Shown one piece after another: positions 52,182-60,750 of a stretch of DNA of 64,000 nt. The stretch is from Brumimicrobium sp033722555. Its GTDB lineage: Bacteria > Bacteroidota > Bacteroidia > Flavobacteriales_D > Crocinitomicaceae. How positions within the stretch are numbered: the stretch's first letter is position 1; every line of letters begins with the position of its first letter. The position numbers and the translations under genes were made by a program. The stretch spans positions 18,235-82,234 of the forward strand of contig JAWVYS010000008.1 in NCBI GenBank assembly GCA_033722555.1. The letters run 5' to 3'. Below the pieces are notes generated by a model. It saw nothing but the letters and a program-made list of their open reading frames with translations, was not told the DNA's origin and ran no database searches.

Positions 52182-52865
52182 CTAACCCACCTCCTTTTCA
52201 AACCATTTCCAGAGGCCGTCCTCCGGAACCGGAGCAATAAATGAAACAGGTTCCTGACTAACCGGGTGAGTGAATTCAATTTTTCGCGCATGAAGCGAAA
52301 TGCTGCCGTCTCCGTTGGAACGTTTGGCTCCGTATTTCAGATCGCCTTTAATTACACATCCAATATGTGCCAGTTGCGTTCTTATCTGATGATGCCTCCC
52401 TGTTCTGGGGTTGATTTCCAACAAATGATAGCGATCACTGGAGGCTAAAAGTTTGAAATCGAGTTCTGCGTGCTTTGCTTCGGGAGTATCTTTTTCTACG
52501 ACATAGCTTTTATTTTGTTTGTCATTTTTCCTAAGATAATGACTGAGTGCACCAGAATCGGTATTTGGTTTATCCTCAACAATAGCCCAGTAGGTTTTCT
52601 GTATTTGCTTTTTCTGGAAGAGGGCATTCATCCTTGCCAAGCCCTTACTCGTTTTAGCAAGGATAACTATGCCGCTGGTGGGTCTGTCTATGCGGTGAAT
52701 AACTCCGCAGAATACATTTCCGGGTTTATCGTATTTTTCCTTAAGCCAGCTTTTTACTTTATCGGGAAGGGTTTCATCACCCGTTTTGTCGCCTTGAGTT
52801 ATATCCCCCGCAGATTTATTTACTGCGATTAAGTGATTATCTTCATATAGAACTTCGATAGCCAT
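52182..52865 (-). CDS. RluA-family pseudouridine synthase
   Basis: The 227-residue enzyme has the RluA motif II GVIHRIDRPTSGIVILAKT with catalytic Asp60 (the usual leucine of HRLD is isoleucine here), preceded by the IAVNKSAG motif. RTGRHHQIRTQLAHIGC and GDLKYGA follow downstream. There is no S4 domain, so it belongs to the short group that modifies rRNA or tRNA uridines; target unknown. It lies eleven bases downstream of panB on the same strand and is probably cotranscribed. Confidence 0.92.
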   Translation of the reverse strand: MAIEVLYEDNHLIAVNKSAGDITQGDKTGDETLPDKVKSWLKEKYDKPGNVFCGVIHRIDRPTSGIVILAKTSKGLARMNALFQKKQIQKTYWAIVEDKPNTDSGALSHYLRKNDKQNKSYVVEKDTPEAKHAELDFKLLASSDRYHLLEINPRTGRHHQIRTQLAHIGCVIKGDLKYGAKRSNGDGSISLHARKIEFTHPVSQEPVSFIAPVPEDGLWKWFEKEVG

Positions 52866-52876
52866 AACCGGGAGGC

Positions 52877-53692
52877 TTAATACTGTTCCTGATCATTCGG
52901 GAAGTCACCGGAACGAACGTCTTCGATATATCGCTGAAATGAGCCGAGCATTTCTTCGAACAGGTTATGATATTTTCTTAAAAAACGTGGATTGAACTCA
53001 TTGTTGATGCCTAACATATCGTGAACAACCAATACCTGGCCGTCTACGCCTCCACCGGCACCAATTCCGATGATGGGGATATTCACCTCCTTCGCTACTT
53101 TAGTAGCCAGATCTGCCGGGATTTTCTCAAGAACGATTGCAAAACAGCCTGCTTCTTCAAGGGCTTTTGCATCTTCTATCAACCTTCCCGCTTCTTCTTT
53201 TTCCCTTGCCCGAACCACATAGGTTCCGAATTTATATATCGACTGTGGAGTAAGTCCCAGATGGCCCATGACCGGTATACCTGCAGTTAAGATTCTCGAT
53301 ACGGATTCAAGGATTTCTTTACCGCCTTCCATTTTTACAGCGTGTCCGCCGGATTCTTTCATGATTCGGATCGCATTGGAAAGTGCCTCTTTTGAATTAC
53401 CCTGGTATGAACCGAAAGGCATATCTACCACTACAAGCGCTCTTTCTACCGCTCTTACAACCGATGAAGCATGATATATCATCTGATCAAGGGTTATGGG
53501 AAGAGTAGTCTCATGACCTGCCATTACATTTGACGCAGAATCTCCTACTAGAATGACATCTATCCCCGCTTTATCAAGAATGCGCGCCATGGAATAGTCA
53601 TATCCTGTGAGCATGGATATTTTTTCTCCATTTTCTTTCATTTCGTAAAGCACGTGGGTAGTAACCCGCTTAACATTGTTATGTACGGACAT
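52877..53692 (-). CDS. panB: 3-methyl-2-oxobutanoate hydroxymethyltransferase PanB
   Basis: The enzyme (271 residues) has the PanB landmarks KISMLTGYDYSMARILDKAGIDVILVGDSASNVMAG, VVVDMPFGSYQ, VKMEGG, PVMGHLGLTPQS and IGIGAGGGVDGQVLV. It makes ketopantoate for coenzyme A. A longer frame from 53767 adds 25 cysteine- and phenylalanine-rich residues unlike the family; the promoter TACCTTTG lies inside that extension, so the ATG at 53692 is the start. Confidence 0.95.
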   Translation of the reverse strand: MSVHNNVKRVTTHVLYEMKENGEKISMLTGYDYSMARILDKAGIDVILVGDSASNVMAGHETTLPITLDQMIYHASSVVRAVERALVVVDMPFGSYQGNSKEALSNAIRIMKESGGHAVKMEGGKEILESVSRILTAGIPVMGHLGLTPQSIYKFGTYVVRAREKEEAGRLIEDAKALEEAGCFAIVLEKIPADLATKVAKEVNIPIIGIGAGGGVDGQVLVVHDMLGINNEFNPRFLRKYHNLFEEMLGSFQRYIEDVRSGDFPNDQEQY

Positions 53693-53708
53693 AATTTGGA
53701 ATTTTAAG

Positions 53709-53716
53709 CAAAGGTA
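53709..53716 (-). promoter_or_regulatory. -7 promoter element TACCTTTG of panB
   Basis: Exact TAnnTTTG match on the minus strand, 16 bases before the ATG at 53692; it rules out the longer open frame. Confidence 0.6.
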
Positions 53717-53818
53717 AAAGAAGTAATGAAGATTTTGAAAGAGAAAGCATGAATTCTGGCAATTCAATAGTATGAACCCGCCAAAATAACCATTTACCTG
53801 TCTAAGTATGCAGGTTTT

Positions 53819-54307
53819 TTATTCGGTACTTCTTTTATGAATATCGTTATGGGCTTCTTCGATATCATCTTTTATTTTTTTTATTGATTTTGTTAAAAGG
53901 AAGATGTCTTGGGAGCTGTTTTTATTTATCCATTCGAATCCCTCCTTTTCCCCATCAATTGCTAATGCCATGTTGTAAAAAAGCATGAAATTATTGCTTT
54001 TCAGCCACTGCAGCGCTTGAGCGTTGCCTTCTGCTGCGTTGATCATGGCCATTAAGTGGGGATAGCCATTCTCCATAAGCCAGTCACGCGCCTTATCTTT
54101 GAGTTTAATGGCATGTGCTGCCATTACAAGTTCCTCAAAGCCATTATCATTCAGGTATTGGAGAAGTTGAGTATTTCCTTCAATCGCTTTTGCCCATGCT
54201 AAGATTATTTTTGGATGATAATCAAGCGTTTTGGTTTTTAATCGCGCGGGACCTCTATTTTCACTCGCTCCTTTGTAATCTTTTTTTCGCCTGAATAGAT
54301 TTTTCAT
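53819..54307 (-). CDS. Helical-repeat protein with four 25-residue repeats, unknown function
   Basis: After a basic N-terminus (residues 1-30) the 162-residue protein consists of tandem 25-residue units starting at residues 48, 73, 98 and 123, with a partial unit before. The shared pattern is WLxxNGFxxLxxMxxAIxG. The units predict paired short helices, giving a small solenoid like those used for protein binding. No signal peptide or membrane segment is seen. I do not recognise a named family; a partner-binding role is inferred from the architecture. It is preceded by its own spacer and followed by panB on the same strand. Confidence 0.7.
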   Translation of the reverse strand: MKNLFRRKKDYKGASENRGPARLKTKTLDYHPKIILAWAKAIEGNTQLLQYLNDNGFEELVMAAHAIKLKDKARDWLMENGYPHLMAMINAAEGNAQALQWLKSNNFMLFYNMALAIDGEKEGFEWINKNSSQDIFLLTKSIKKIKDDIEEAHNDIHKRSTE

Positions 54308-54465
54308 GATTCTTTCTTTTTTCGTATTCTGAATATAACTATTTATTCAACAATCAATAATATAAATACTTTTATTTACCGCAAAATAAGTTCGTATTAT
54401 ATTTTCTGCATTCAATGTCTCCCAAATTAATTAAATACAATAGCCTGATAGGTTTTTAAATTCTT

Positions 54466-54473
54466 TATTTTTG
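54466..54473 (+). promoter_or_regulatory. -7 promoter element TATTTTTG of the thioesterase gene
   Basis: Exact match ending six bases before the ATG at 54480. It overlaps the TTG at 54471, ruling out that start and implying a leaderless mRNA. Confidence 0.6.
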
Positions 54474-54479
54474 GAACTT

Positions 54480-54932
54480 ATGACTCAAGTAATAGATCAA
54501 AAAATCCTTGAACTTTATCAGCAATCGAATAATTTCGGCAAATACCTGGGTATCGAACTTACCGTACTCTCCAAGGGTAAGGTACGGTATGAGTTGGAGA
54601 TCGGAGAAAAGCATCTGGCGGTACCCGGTGCAGCACATGGTGGGGTAGTGGCGGCACTGATTGATGGTACTTTGGGAGTTGCTGCTTTAACCATGGTTAG
54701 CCATGAGCAAAAGGTTGTAAGTACCGTTGAACTTAAAATTAATTTTTTGAAGCCGGTCTCACCCGGTGATATTCTTATCGCCGAAGCGGAGGTTCTTTCT
54801 GCCGGAAGGCGACTGATTTATGCAGAAACAGGAGTTCAGAATCAGAACGGTGTACTGATCGCAAGGGCGAGTGGAACATTTAATTCATATCCGATGAATA
54901 AGGTATTCCCTGATTTCAAGTCTGGAACATAG
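54480..54932 (+). CDS. PaaI-family hotdog thioesterase
   Basis: The protein (150 residues) has the hotdog thioesterase signature PGAAHGGVVAALIDGTLGVAAL, with His53-Gly54-Gly55 and catalytic Asp62, and the strand VVSTVELKINFLKPV typical of PaaI/YdiI relatives. It hydrolyses acyl-CoA thioesters of unknown identity; some relatives act on the menaquinone intermediate 1,4-dihydroxynaphthoyl-CoA, which fits a MenD-containing organism but is not shown here. Its last 17 bases overlap the convergent DUF4924 gene. Confidence 0.88.
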   Translation: MTQVIDQKILELYQQSNNFGKYLGIELTVLSKGKVRYELEIGEKHLAVPGAAHGGVVAALIDGTLGVAALTMVSHEQKVVSTVELKINFLKPVSPGDILIAEAEVLSAGRRLIYAETGVQNQNGVLIARASGTFNSYPMNKVFPDFKSGT

Positions 54933-55467
54933 ACATATCACCCTTTTTCATCTGATGATATCCTTTGGTTAGGTAAGCGAGCACAACCCGCATGCTGTCG
55001 AAGGCATTCTCGGTTTCAGCAGAAATTTCTTTTGACTGAAGGCGCATGAGCAGTTTCATGTAGAGGGCTTGGAAACAGACTTCGATCAGGTGCTTTTCAA
55101 TTAGATCACTCTTTTCTCTGAAAGCTTCAATATTGGGTTCAGCGGCATCCAGCAGGGCTTTGTATTTTTCGTCTTTTACAACCTCAACCAACGTGTTGTG
55201 CAGATAAATTAGTTCAGTTATTACTTCTCCTATTCGATGAATATGCCCTTTTCGTTCCAATCCTCTTGAACGCATCTCATCAATAATCTCCTGATACCAT
55301 TTTTTCGATTCTTTAGCAAAGGATTCGCTTTTAACCTGAGGTTTGATGATTTTTTCGAAAACCAGATCAATATCGAATTTATAGGCGCGAAGGAGATCCT
55401 CAATCTGATACATGTAGATAATGTATTCAGCTATATTGGTTTTCTCTTTTTCCTGCGCTATAAACAT
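54916..55467 (-). CDS. DUF4924 family protein
   Basis: The 183-residue, all-helical protein begins MFIAQEKEKTNIAEYIIYMYQIEDLLRAY, as in the Bacteroidota-specific DUF4924 family, and keeps ELIYLHNTLVEVVKD and VCFQALYMKLLMRLQ. No membrane segment is present. The family has no known function. It heads toward the thioesterase gene from the opposite strand and overlaps it by 17 bases; the Skp-like gene upstream is on the same strand, 31 bases away. Confidence 0.85.
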   Translation of the reverse strand: MFIAQEKEKTNIAEYIIYMYQIEDLLRAYKFDIDLVFEKIIKPQVKSESFAKESKKWYQEIIDEMRSRGLERKGHIHRIGEVITELIYLHNTLVEVVKDEKYKALLDAAEPNIEAFREKSDLIEKHLIEVCFQALYMKLLMRLQSKEISAETENAFDSMRVVLAYLTKGYHQMKKGDMSMFQT

Positions 55468-55498
55468 ATCAAACGGTCGTTAGGGAATTGATAAATCC

Positions 55499-56158
55499 TT
55501 ATTTTTTCTCTTCTTTATCCTTTTTCTTGGAATCTTCCACTTCTTCCTCTACCTCAGACTTTAGTTCATCTTCTCTCTTATTCAGGTAAGCAACAAAGTC
55601 TTCGGTCACGTCAAATGCATCTGAAATATACGTGATCTGTCCGCCCTTTTGATAGAAGAAAAGAATGTCTATTCCTTTTTTCTCGGAAAATTCTTTCCCT
55701 GCTTCGGCTATTTTATTCATAAGGGCCGTGGTGTATTCGGCCGATTCTTTCTGAAGTTCAGTTCCGCGTTGTTGTTCAAACTGAGCAATGTTCTGTTGTT
55801 TCTGAGCTATCGTTTTTTGAATATCATCATACTGAAAACCAGTTATTTCACCGGCATTCATGCGCTTTTGAATATCTTGTTCGTACTGCTGATAACTTCT
55901 GTACCTTGACTCTAGTTCCTTTTGAAAAGCTCTTTCCTTTTCCTTGAGCATGGAATCGATTTCTCTGTAGAAATTAAATCCTTTAGCTATGCTGTCCTGA
56001 ACGTAATATGCAATGGCAATACTTGATGAATCACTACCTATTTTTCTTTTTTCCACCTGGGCTTCAGACTCATCATTTTGAGAAGATTTTTCGCCACACG
56101 ATGCCGCTGTTAGAAGAAGTATCAGGCCGAAAATCAATTTTGTTTTTAAAGTATTCAT
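55499..56158 (-). CDS. OmpH/Skp-like periplasmic lipoprotein
   Basis: A lipoprotein signal ends in LTAASC, with the modified cysteine at residue 21. A long coiled coil (about 65-150) follows, with EKERAFQKELESRYRSYQQYEQDIQKRM, the pattern of the chaperone Skp/OmpH, and then a small beta region (IDILFFYQKGGQITYIS). The C-terminus is a charged tail of Glu, Asp and Lys. Skp proteins carry unfolded outer membrane proteins through the periplasm; lipid anchoring, as here, is common in Bacteroidota. Confidence 0.85.
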   Translation of the reverse strand: MNTLKTKLIFGLILLLTAASCGEKSSQNDESEAQVEKRKIGSDSSSIAIAYYVQDSIAKGFNFYREIDSMLKEKERAFQKELESRYRSYQQYEQDIQKRMNAGEITGFQYDDIQKTIAQKQQNIAQFEQQRGTELQKESAEYTTALMNKIAEAGKEFSEKKGIDILFFYQKGGQITYISDAFDVTEDFVAYLNKREDELKSEVEEEVEDSKKKDKEEKK

Positions 56159-56170
56159 GTTTGTCTTAAT

Positions 56171-56428
56171 TTATTCTTCTTGATTAATATTCTTTTGCTT
56201 AAAAGAGTTTTCCCAGTCCTCGCGCATGGAAATAAAACGCTCCAGACAGTTGGAAAGAAATTCCTGACTGATCATGTTTTTGATCTCGTCCAGACCCATA
56301 ACGTCAGTTTCAGAGATTTTAAAACTTTGTTCGAACTGCCCCAATTCAATTTTTACAATGTATTTAGCGTTGAAGCTAAAGATTTGAATTTTAAACCGTG
56401 AATGTGGAATTTCGTCAACAATTCTCAT
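56171..56428 (-). CDS. Small conserved protein of unknown function
   Basis: From the ATG at 56428 this is an 85-residue soluble protein beginning MRIVDEIPHSRFKIQIFSFNAKYIVKIELGQ and ending in a charged helix (ISMREDWENSFKQ). A longer frame to 56467 adds 13 residues that do not look like the rest. It lies 12 bases upstream of the Skp-like gene and is probably cotranscribed with it. I recognise no named family. Confidence 0.6.
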   Translation of the reverse strand: MRIVDEIPHSRFKIQIFSFNAKYIVKIELGQFEQSFKISETDVMGLDEIKNMISQEFLSNCLERFISMREDWENSFKQKNINQEE

Positions 56429-56525
56429 AATGCAAATTTGATAAATTTCTTTCAGACAAGCGTCCAAAATTTGAATTACCTTAGAAAAATTCTCTTTAAA
56501 CCTGGAGAAATGATAATTTTAATTT

Positions 56526-57416
56526 ATGTGGAAGGCTGAGTTGTCTGAATTTAAGAATAGGGTAGTCGGTGATCTTTACTGGTTGCTTTTTTCTCCATGT
56601 CCGGTAAATGAGAATATTTTTTCGTACCACGGTTATAAACTCTTTCCTCAGGAGATTCTGGACGATTGGCAATCAAATAGTAAGAATTATTTTCGTCAGC
56701 TCGATGCAGATCCTTCAGCGCTTGAAAACTTTCTTAGGCGTTCGAGAAATAAACGGCTCGGGTTTTATGCTGAATCCCTTCTATCTTTCTTTTTCCAGAC
56801 TTATGAGTCAACTGAGTTACTTCTTCAGAATTATCAGCTTGTGGACCAGGGAAAAACACTTGGAGAAATAGACTTTTTGATTCGATGGAAGAATAAAATA
56901 ATTCATTTGGAATGTGCAGTGAAATATTATTTGTTCGATCATTCAAGAACCATAGATGATCTTTCGGCGTGGATAGGTCCGGGTGGGAATGACAATCTTA
57001 AAATGAAAATGGATAAGGTAATCGGACTGCAACTTCCTCTCATTCTGAAACCTCAATTCGGTGAGTATAATAAAAAAGCGGAATTTGAGTCCTATTTCTT
57101 TCTCAAGGGTAAATTCTATGTTTCTTCATTGATTCAAACTTCGTGGATCAATGAATCAGCTCTGGGGAATTACATTCCTTTACACGATACGGATCAAAGA
57201 TCACTTCGAGAAGGTCGGCCATTGAACAAACCCTTCTGGATGAGTGACCTAATAAGGGATTACCAAGTTGATAATCCAACCGAATCAGCGTTGGATATAG
57301 TCTTTGCTGAACCGTTAAGAAAAGCTGTTCTAATTAAATTACCGGGTGAGGAAGCATTCTTTGTAGTTCCTGACAACTGGCCGGATCACGCCATGAAAAT
57401 TGTTCGTAAGAAATAA
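56526..57416 (+). CDS. DUF1853 family protein, PD-(D/E)XK nuclease-like
   Basis: The 296-residue protein carries the DUF1853 pattern: RNKRLGFYAESLLSFFFQ, KTLGEIDFLIRWKNKIIHLECAVKYYL and AWIGPGGNDNLKMKMDKVIGLQL. The arrangement Glu83, Asp116, Glu129 and Lys133 reproduces a PD-(D/E)XK nuclease active site (E, then D, then ExxxK). The substrate is not known; this is one of the least characterised nuclease-like families. It lies between minus-strand genes and is convergent with the SiaC-like gene, one base apart. Confidence 0.85.
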   Translation: MWKAELSEFKNRVVGDLYWLLFSPCPVNENIFSYHGYKLFPQEILDDWQSNSKNYFRQLDADPSALENFLRRSRNKRLGFYAESLLSFFFQTYESTELLLQNYQLVDQGKTLGEIDFLIRWKNKIIHLECAVKYYLFDHSRTIDDLSAWIGPGGNDNLKMKMDKVIGLQLPLILKPQFGEYNKKAEFESYFFLKGKFYVSSLIQTSWINESALGNYIPLHDTDQRSLREGRPLNKPFWMSDLIRDYQVDNPTESALDIVFAEPLRKAVLIKLPGEEAFFVVPDNWPDHAMKIVRKK

Positions 57417-57417
57417 T

Positions 57418-57816
57418 TCAAACGGCTAAATCATAATTGCTTTCCGACTCCTTGAAGGTGAAAGGGATCTTAACCATTGTTGAATAATCGTTACCTGTTT
57501 CAAGCATATCTTGATCACCTTTGGGGTATCTCCATTCTATTTTCACCTCGCGCCCGTCTTCCATGAGGTCATTCATTTTATGCAATAAAAAGAGAATTGG
57601 TTTAGAGGATGAAATATTAAAATATTCCATATCAAAAACCATTAAAGTCACGGGTTGAGGATCGGTTGAATAGGCATAAAACCACTGCAAAACCGGTTTC
57701 CAGAAATCCTCTGAATTATCAGGAATTGCTCTCCCTTGAATGATCATTTTTCCCGTTTCTGCACTGAATGAAATTAAAGGGGTTTTTGCTGTGGCTTTTA
57801 ACTCTAAATTCTCCAT
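57418..57816 (-). CDS. SiaC-like regulatory protein (DUF1987)
   Basis: The 132-residue protein shows the DUF1987/SiaC signature TPLISFSAETGKMIIQGRAIPDNSEDFWKPVLQWF and FNISSSKPILFLLHKM, the serine triplet 69-71 holding the phosphorylation site in relatives. SiaC in Pseudomonas is phosphorylated by SiaB, dephosphorylated by SiaA and activates the diguanylate cyclase SiaD. None of siaA, siaB or siaD is in this window, so this is an orphan copy here. It ends one base from the convergent DUF1853 gene. Confidence 0.88.
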   Translation of the reverse strand: MENLELKATAKTPLISFSAETGKMIIQGRAIPDNSEDFWKPVLQWFYAYSTDPQPVTLMVFDMEYFNISSSKPILFLLHKMNDLMEDGREVKIEWRYPKGDQDMLETGNDYSTMVKIPFTFKESESNYDLAV

Positions 57817-57928
57817 TTCTTCAATTAATTCCGTCCAATATCTATAAAAAAAATGAAAAATTCGGAGTGGATAGTGACAATTTAGGTAATGATTCGATGA
57901 ATGGTTGAAATATTTCGATTAACGGCTC

Positions 57929-58753
57929 TCAGCCTCTTTCGTGAAGATCAATTAAGCCCTGTATTGCACTTTGATGGATTTTTAAAACTTCAATATTGTG
58001 TTTATCTAAAACCTCCCGCAGTTCCTTTTCGAAATAAAAAGCGATACTGCCTACAAAACCAATGGTTCTTACCTTACCCAGCGGTAAGATAGCCATGATA
58101 TAAAAATCTTCAAAAGCTTGGTTTATGAGTGAACAAACTGTTTTTTCAGATTTAAACGAATGAGCAACAAGGCTCAGACCAGCAACGATTTTTCTGCCAT
58201 CCGGTCTATATATCCGATGCAATATGTCCTCGTGGGGATGGAAATAATTTTTTATTTCTGTTTCAATTTCTTCAGGTAGATCCTTGTAAAAGTAGCTTCT
58301 TAATAATCTTCTTCCAATATCGAATCCACTACCTTCGTCTCCAAGGATATATCCTAGTCCTGAAGTTCTTTTGGTAACATCATTTCCGTCAAAGGCAGCC
58401 GCAATTGCACCCGTACCAAGGATTGCCGCATATCCCGGATTGTTGCCCAGCACTGCAAGGCAAGCAGCCTTGAGGTCTGTTTCAACATGTATTTTTCTGA
58501 ACCCGTAAGTTTCGAGTTCATTTAGTATGGTCGTTTTACCGTCATTACCTTCACAGCCGGCACCGTAGAAGTGTATTTCATTTCGGATTTCCCCGTCCGG
58601 TAATTCAGCGATGAACTCGTTCAGTATGCCTTTTTTTTCTTCACTGATTTCATTGGGATGTAATCCTACGGTTTCTCTTGTGATCAACTTTCTGGTAACC
58701 GGATCACGGAATGTCCAGGATGATTTTGTTCCTCCACTTTCAACGATAATCAC
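57929..58753 (-). CDS. BadF/BadG/N-acetylglucosamine-kinase-like ATPase
   Basis: The protein (274 residues) has the ASKHA kinase motifs: phosphate-1 loop ESGGTKSSWTF at the N-terminus, AAILGTGAIAAAFDG (phosphate 2) and LGYILGDEGSGFDIGRRLL, characteristic of N-acetylglucosamine kinase and its BadF/BadG relatives. The GDEGSG block is typical of amino-sugar kinases used in wall-sugar recycling. Substrate is inferred as an amino sugar. It lies downstream of the membrane-barrel gene and tag on the same strand. Confidence 0.85.
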   Translation of the reverse strand: MIIVESGGTKSSWTFRDPVTRKLITRETVGLHPNEISEEKKGILNEFIAELPDGEIRNEIHFYGAGCEGNDGKTTILNELETYGFRKIHVETDLKAACLAVLGNNPGYAAILGTGAIAAAFDGNDVTKRTSGLGYILGDEGSGFDIGRRLLRSYFYKDLPEEIETEIKNYFHPHEDILHRIYRPDGRKIVAGLSLVAHSFKSEKTVCSLINQAFEDFYIMAILPLGKVRTIGFVGSIAFYFEKELREVLDKHNIEVLKIHQSAIQGLIDLHERG

Positions 58754-58766
58754 TGAATACTATGTT

Positions 58767-59462
58767 TTAATACCAATCGAAACGATAGGCCAGATTAAAG
58801 GAAAGAGAGAGAGGAGATATTTCTTGGCCAAGAATTCCTCCCGGATCATAAAGTCTCGAAATTAAGTCTAAAGCTACATCGAAGGTTATAGCACCACGAT
58901 AAGGCAATTGATATTTCGCACCAAAGTTACCACCGAAACTAAAGAGCAATGAATATACTGGTCTGACATTTTCAACATTATTATAGTTACCATTAACTAC
59001 ATAAAAATAATCATCCGGACTGATACCACTAGACAGGTCGAAACTTCTGGAATAGGAGCTGATAATTCCTTTTAAATGACCACCTCCATAGAGGGCAAAG
59101 GATGCATCATAGGTGTTGATAAAATAAATGCGGGTTCCTCCATCTACAGCGAAAAATGAAGTTTTGTCAATTACTCTGACATCGTCAATTTTCTGTGGTG
59201 TTACTCCAAAAGTTTTCGCTTCGAGTTGGGCTGTGTTGATATTTCTTTGAGGAATGGTTAGGGTACCTCGCAGAAAGAAGGTATTAATTTCTGTTCGGGG
59301 CTGTTCAAAAAAGCCGTGTATTCCTACCCGTGTAATGTCAATATTGGCTCCATGTATGGTGGTAATACCACCTCCTGCGCTGTATTGGGCAACCAACGTT
59401 CCGTTTAACCCGCTTAAAATGAACAGCGCCTGAAGCAAGATGTATTTTAATTTTGTTTCCAT
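58767..59462 (-). CDS. Probable outer membrane beta-barrel protein
   Basis: A signal peptide (1-25, ending TLVAQ) starts a 231-residue protein of alternating beta strands, glycine-rich, finishing LSLSFNLAYRFDWY, a final aromatic residue as in outer membrane barrels. The start overlaps the tag gene by 16 bases, so translation is coupled. I recognise no family, and the link to DNA repair is probably only positional. Confidence 0.65.
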   Translation of the reverse strand: METKLKYILLQALFILSGLNGTLVAQYSAGGGITTIHGANIDITRVGIHGFFEQPRTEINTFFLRGTLTIPQRNINTAQLEAKTFGVTPQKIDDVRVIDKTSFFAVDGGTRIYFINTYDASFALYGGGHLKGIISSYSRSFDLSSGISPDDYFYVVNGNYNNVENVRPVYSLLFSFGGNFGAKYQLPYRGAITFDVALDLISRLYDPGGILGQEISPLSLSFNLAYRFDWY

Positions 59463-59989
59463 TTCGGTTCTTTGTTAACTGATTTTATAAAAATCGGGCA
59501 ATCGACTGAATGCGCTCCAGGAATATATCCTGTGCTCATTAGAAATTCCTCTACGATCAGTTTACCCGTAAATTTAAACGTATTTCTAAATAATTGTGTC
59601 CACTCATCCAAATCTTTTTTGGAATGAAAATCCAGCCATTCCTTGAACGAACCGAATTCCTGAGTTAATTTACAAATTATTCCTGCATTATGTATCACAG
59701 CTTCAATTTTTTTTCTGTTCCTGATGATACCTTCATCCTGCATTAAAACTTCAATTTCTTTATCCCCGAATTTGGCTACTGCCGCGAAATCAAAATTGCT
59801 AAAGGCCTTCCTGAAATTATTCTCTTTCTTTAAAACCGTCAGCCAGTTGAGCCCCGCCTGATTAATTTCGAGAATAAGCCTACCGAAAAGTTCCCGATCG
59901 TCTTCAATTGGAAAACCATAAAAATTATCGTGGTAAACCTTGTGAGGATGAGTTTCCTCCAAATCTTTTGTAAATTCGCAGTAAGACAT
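59447..59989 (-). CDS. tag: DNA-3-methyladenine glycosylase I (Tag)
   Basis: The 180-residue enzyme follows the Tag layout: Cys4, then His20-Asp21 in KVYHDNFYGFPIEDDRELF, the active-site region LILEINQAGLNWLTVLKKENNFRKAFSNFD with Glu41 and Trp49, and His160/Cys164 near the end (GAHSVDCPIF). The Cys-His-His-Cys set is the zinc site of Tag. It removes 3-methyladenine from alkylated DNA. It deviates from E. coli Tag where YHDNEWG would be expected (here YHDNFYG). The gene heads a unit with the barrel and kinase-like genes. Confidence 0.92.
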   Translation of the reverse strand: MSYCEFTKDLEETHPHKVYHDNFYGFPIEDDRELFGRLILEINQAGLNWLTVLKKENNFRKAFSNFDFAAVAKFGDKEIEVLMQDEGIIRNRKKIEAVIHNAGIICKLTQEFGSFKEWLDFHSKKDLDEWTQLFRNTFKFTGKLIVEEFLMSTGYIPGAHSVDCPIFIKSVNKEPKWKQN

Positions 59990-60039
59990 TCGTTTTTAAA
60001 ACAGATTTTTTGTCCAAGTGTTGTATTAAATTTTAAAAT

Positions 60040-60642
60040 ATGTCAAATATATATGAATTCAACGGTTTCAAGCCGGTTATAGCATCTTCAAGTTTCGTTC
60101 ATCCGAATGCTACTATTACCGGTAACGTAATTATCGGTGAAAAAGTATATATAGGTCCCGGAGCTGCTGTTCGTGGTGACTGGGGAAAGATAGTTATTGA
60201 GGATGGATGTAATGTTCAGGAAAACTGCACCATTCATATGTTTCCGGGTACAACTGTTACATTGAAGAAAGGAGCACATATCGGCCATGGAGCGATTGTT
60301 CATGGTGCACAGATAGGGGAGAACTGTCTGATCGGAATGAATGCGGTAATCATGGATGAGGCTGAGATAGGTAAAGAGAGTATAGTTGGAGCATTATGCT
60401 TTATTCCTGCGAAAATGATCATTCCGGAGAGAAAAGTTGTAGTAGGTAATCCTGCCAGAATAGTCAAGTCTGTCTCAGACGAAATGATTGCCTGGAAAAC
60501 GAAGGGTACCGAATTGTATCAGCAGCTTCCGGAAGAATGCTACACTACCTTAAAGCCCTGTGAACCCTTAAGAGAAATCGAGGAGGGTAGGCCGGAACAG
60601 GAAAAAATGTATTTGACCTGGGAAAATCTTAAAAATAAATAG
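60040..60642 (+). CDS. PaaY-like hexapeptide-repeat protein (gamma-carbonic anhydrase superfamily)
   Basis: The 200-residue left-handed beta-helix protein contains SSFVHPNATITGNVIIGEKVYIGPGAAVRGDWGKIVIEDGCNVQENCTIHMF and HIGHGAIVHGAQIGENCLIGMNAVIMD. The histidine set for a trimeric metal site (in CTIHMF, HIGHGAIVHG) is present. The C-terminal 50 residues resemble PaaY rather than CamH, so thioesterase or acyl-group roles are as likely as carbonic anhydrase activity. It is divergent from tag and separate from rpsP, which has its own promoter. Confidence 0.85.
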   Translation: MSNIYEFNGFKPVIASSSFVHPNATITGNVIIGEKVYIGPGAAVRGDWGKIVIEDGCNVQENCTIHMFPGTTVTLKKGAHIGHGAIVHGAQIGENCLIGMNAVIMDEAEIGKESIVGALCFIPAKMIIPERKVVVGNPARIVKSVSDEMIAWKTKGTELYQQLPEECYTTLKPCEPLREIEEGRPEQEKMYLTWENLKNK

Positions 60643-60683
60643 ATTTAATTCTCCAATACCGAGGCTATTTCAAATAAAAGCAA

Positions 60684-60691
60684 TACTTTTG
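60684..60691 (+). promoter_or_regulatory. -7 promoter element TACTTTTG of the rpsP operon
   Basis: Exact match, 59 bases before the ATG at 60751, leaving a leader of roughly 55 bases in which ribosomal-protein feedback could act. Confidence 0.6.
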
Positions 60692-60750
60692 CCCCTCGAA
60701 ATAAAATTTATTTATTAAACGGGGTTTCGCACTCCAACCAATAAAACATT

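Noticed and set aside
53693..53767. 25-residue N-terminal extension of PanB
   Set aside because: It is unlike the family and contains the promoter element TACCTTTG for the shorter gene.
53799..53825. Hairpin ACCTG/CAGGT followed by a run of T as a terminator
   Set aside because: The T-run is on the plus strand, but both neighbouring genes are transcribed on the minus strand, so nothing would be terminated.
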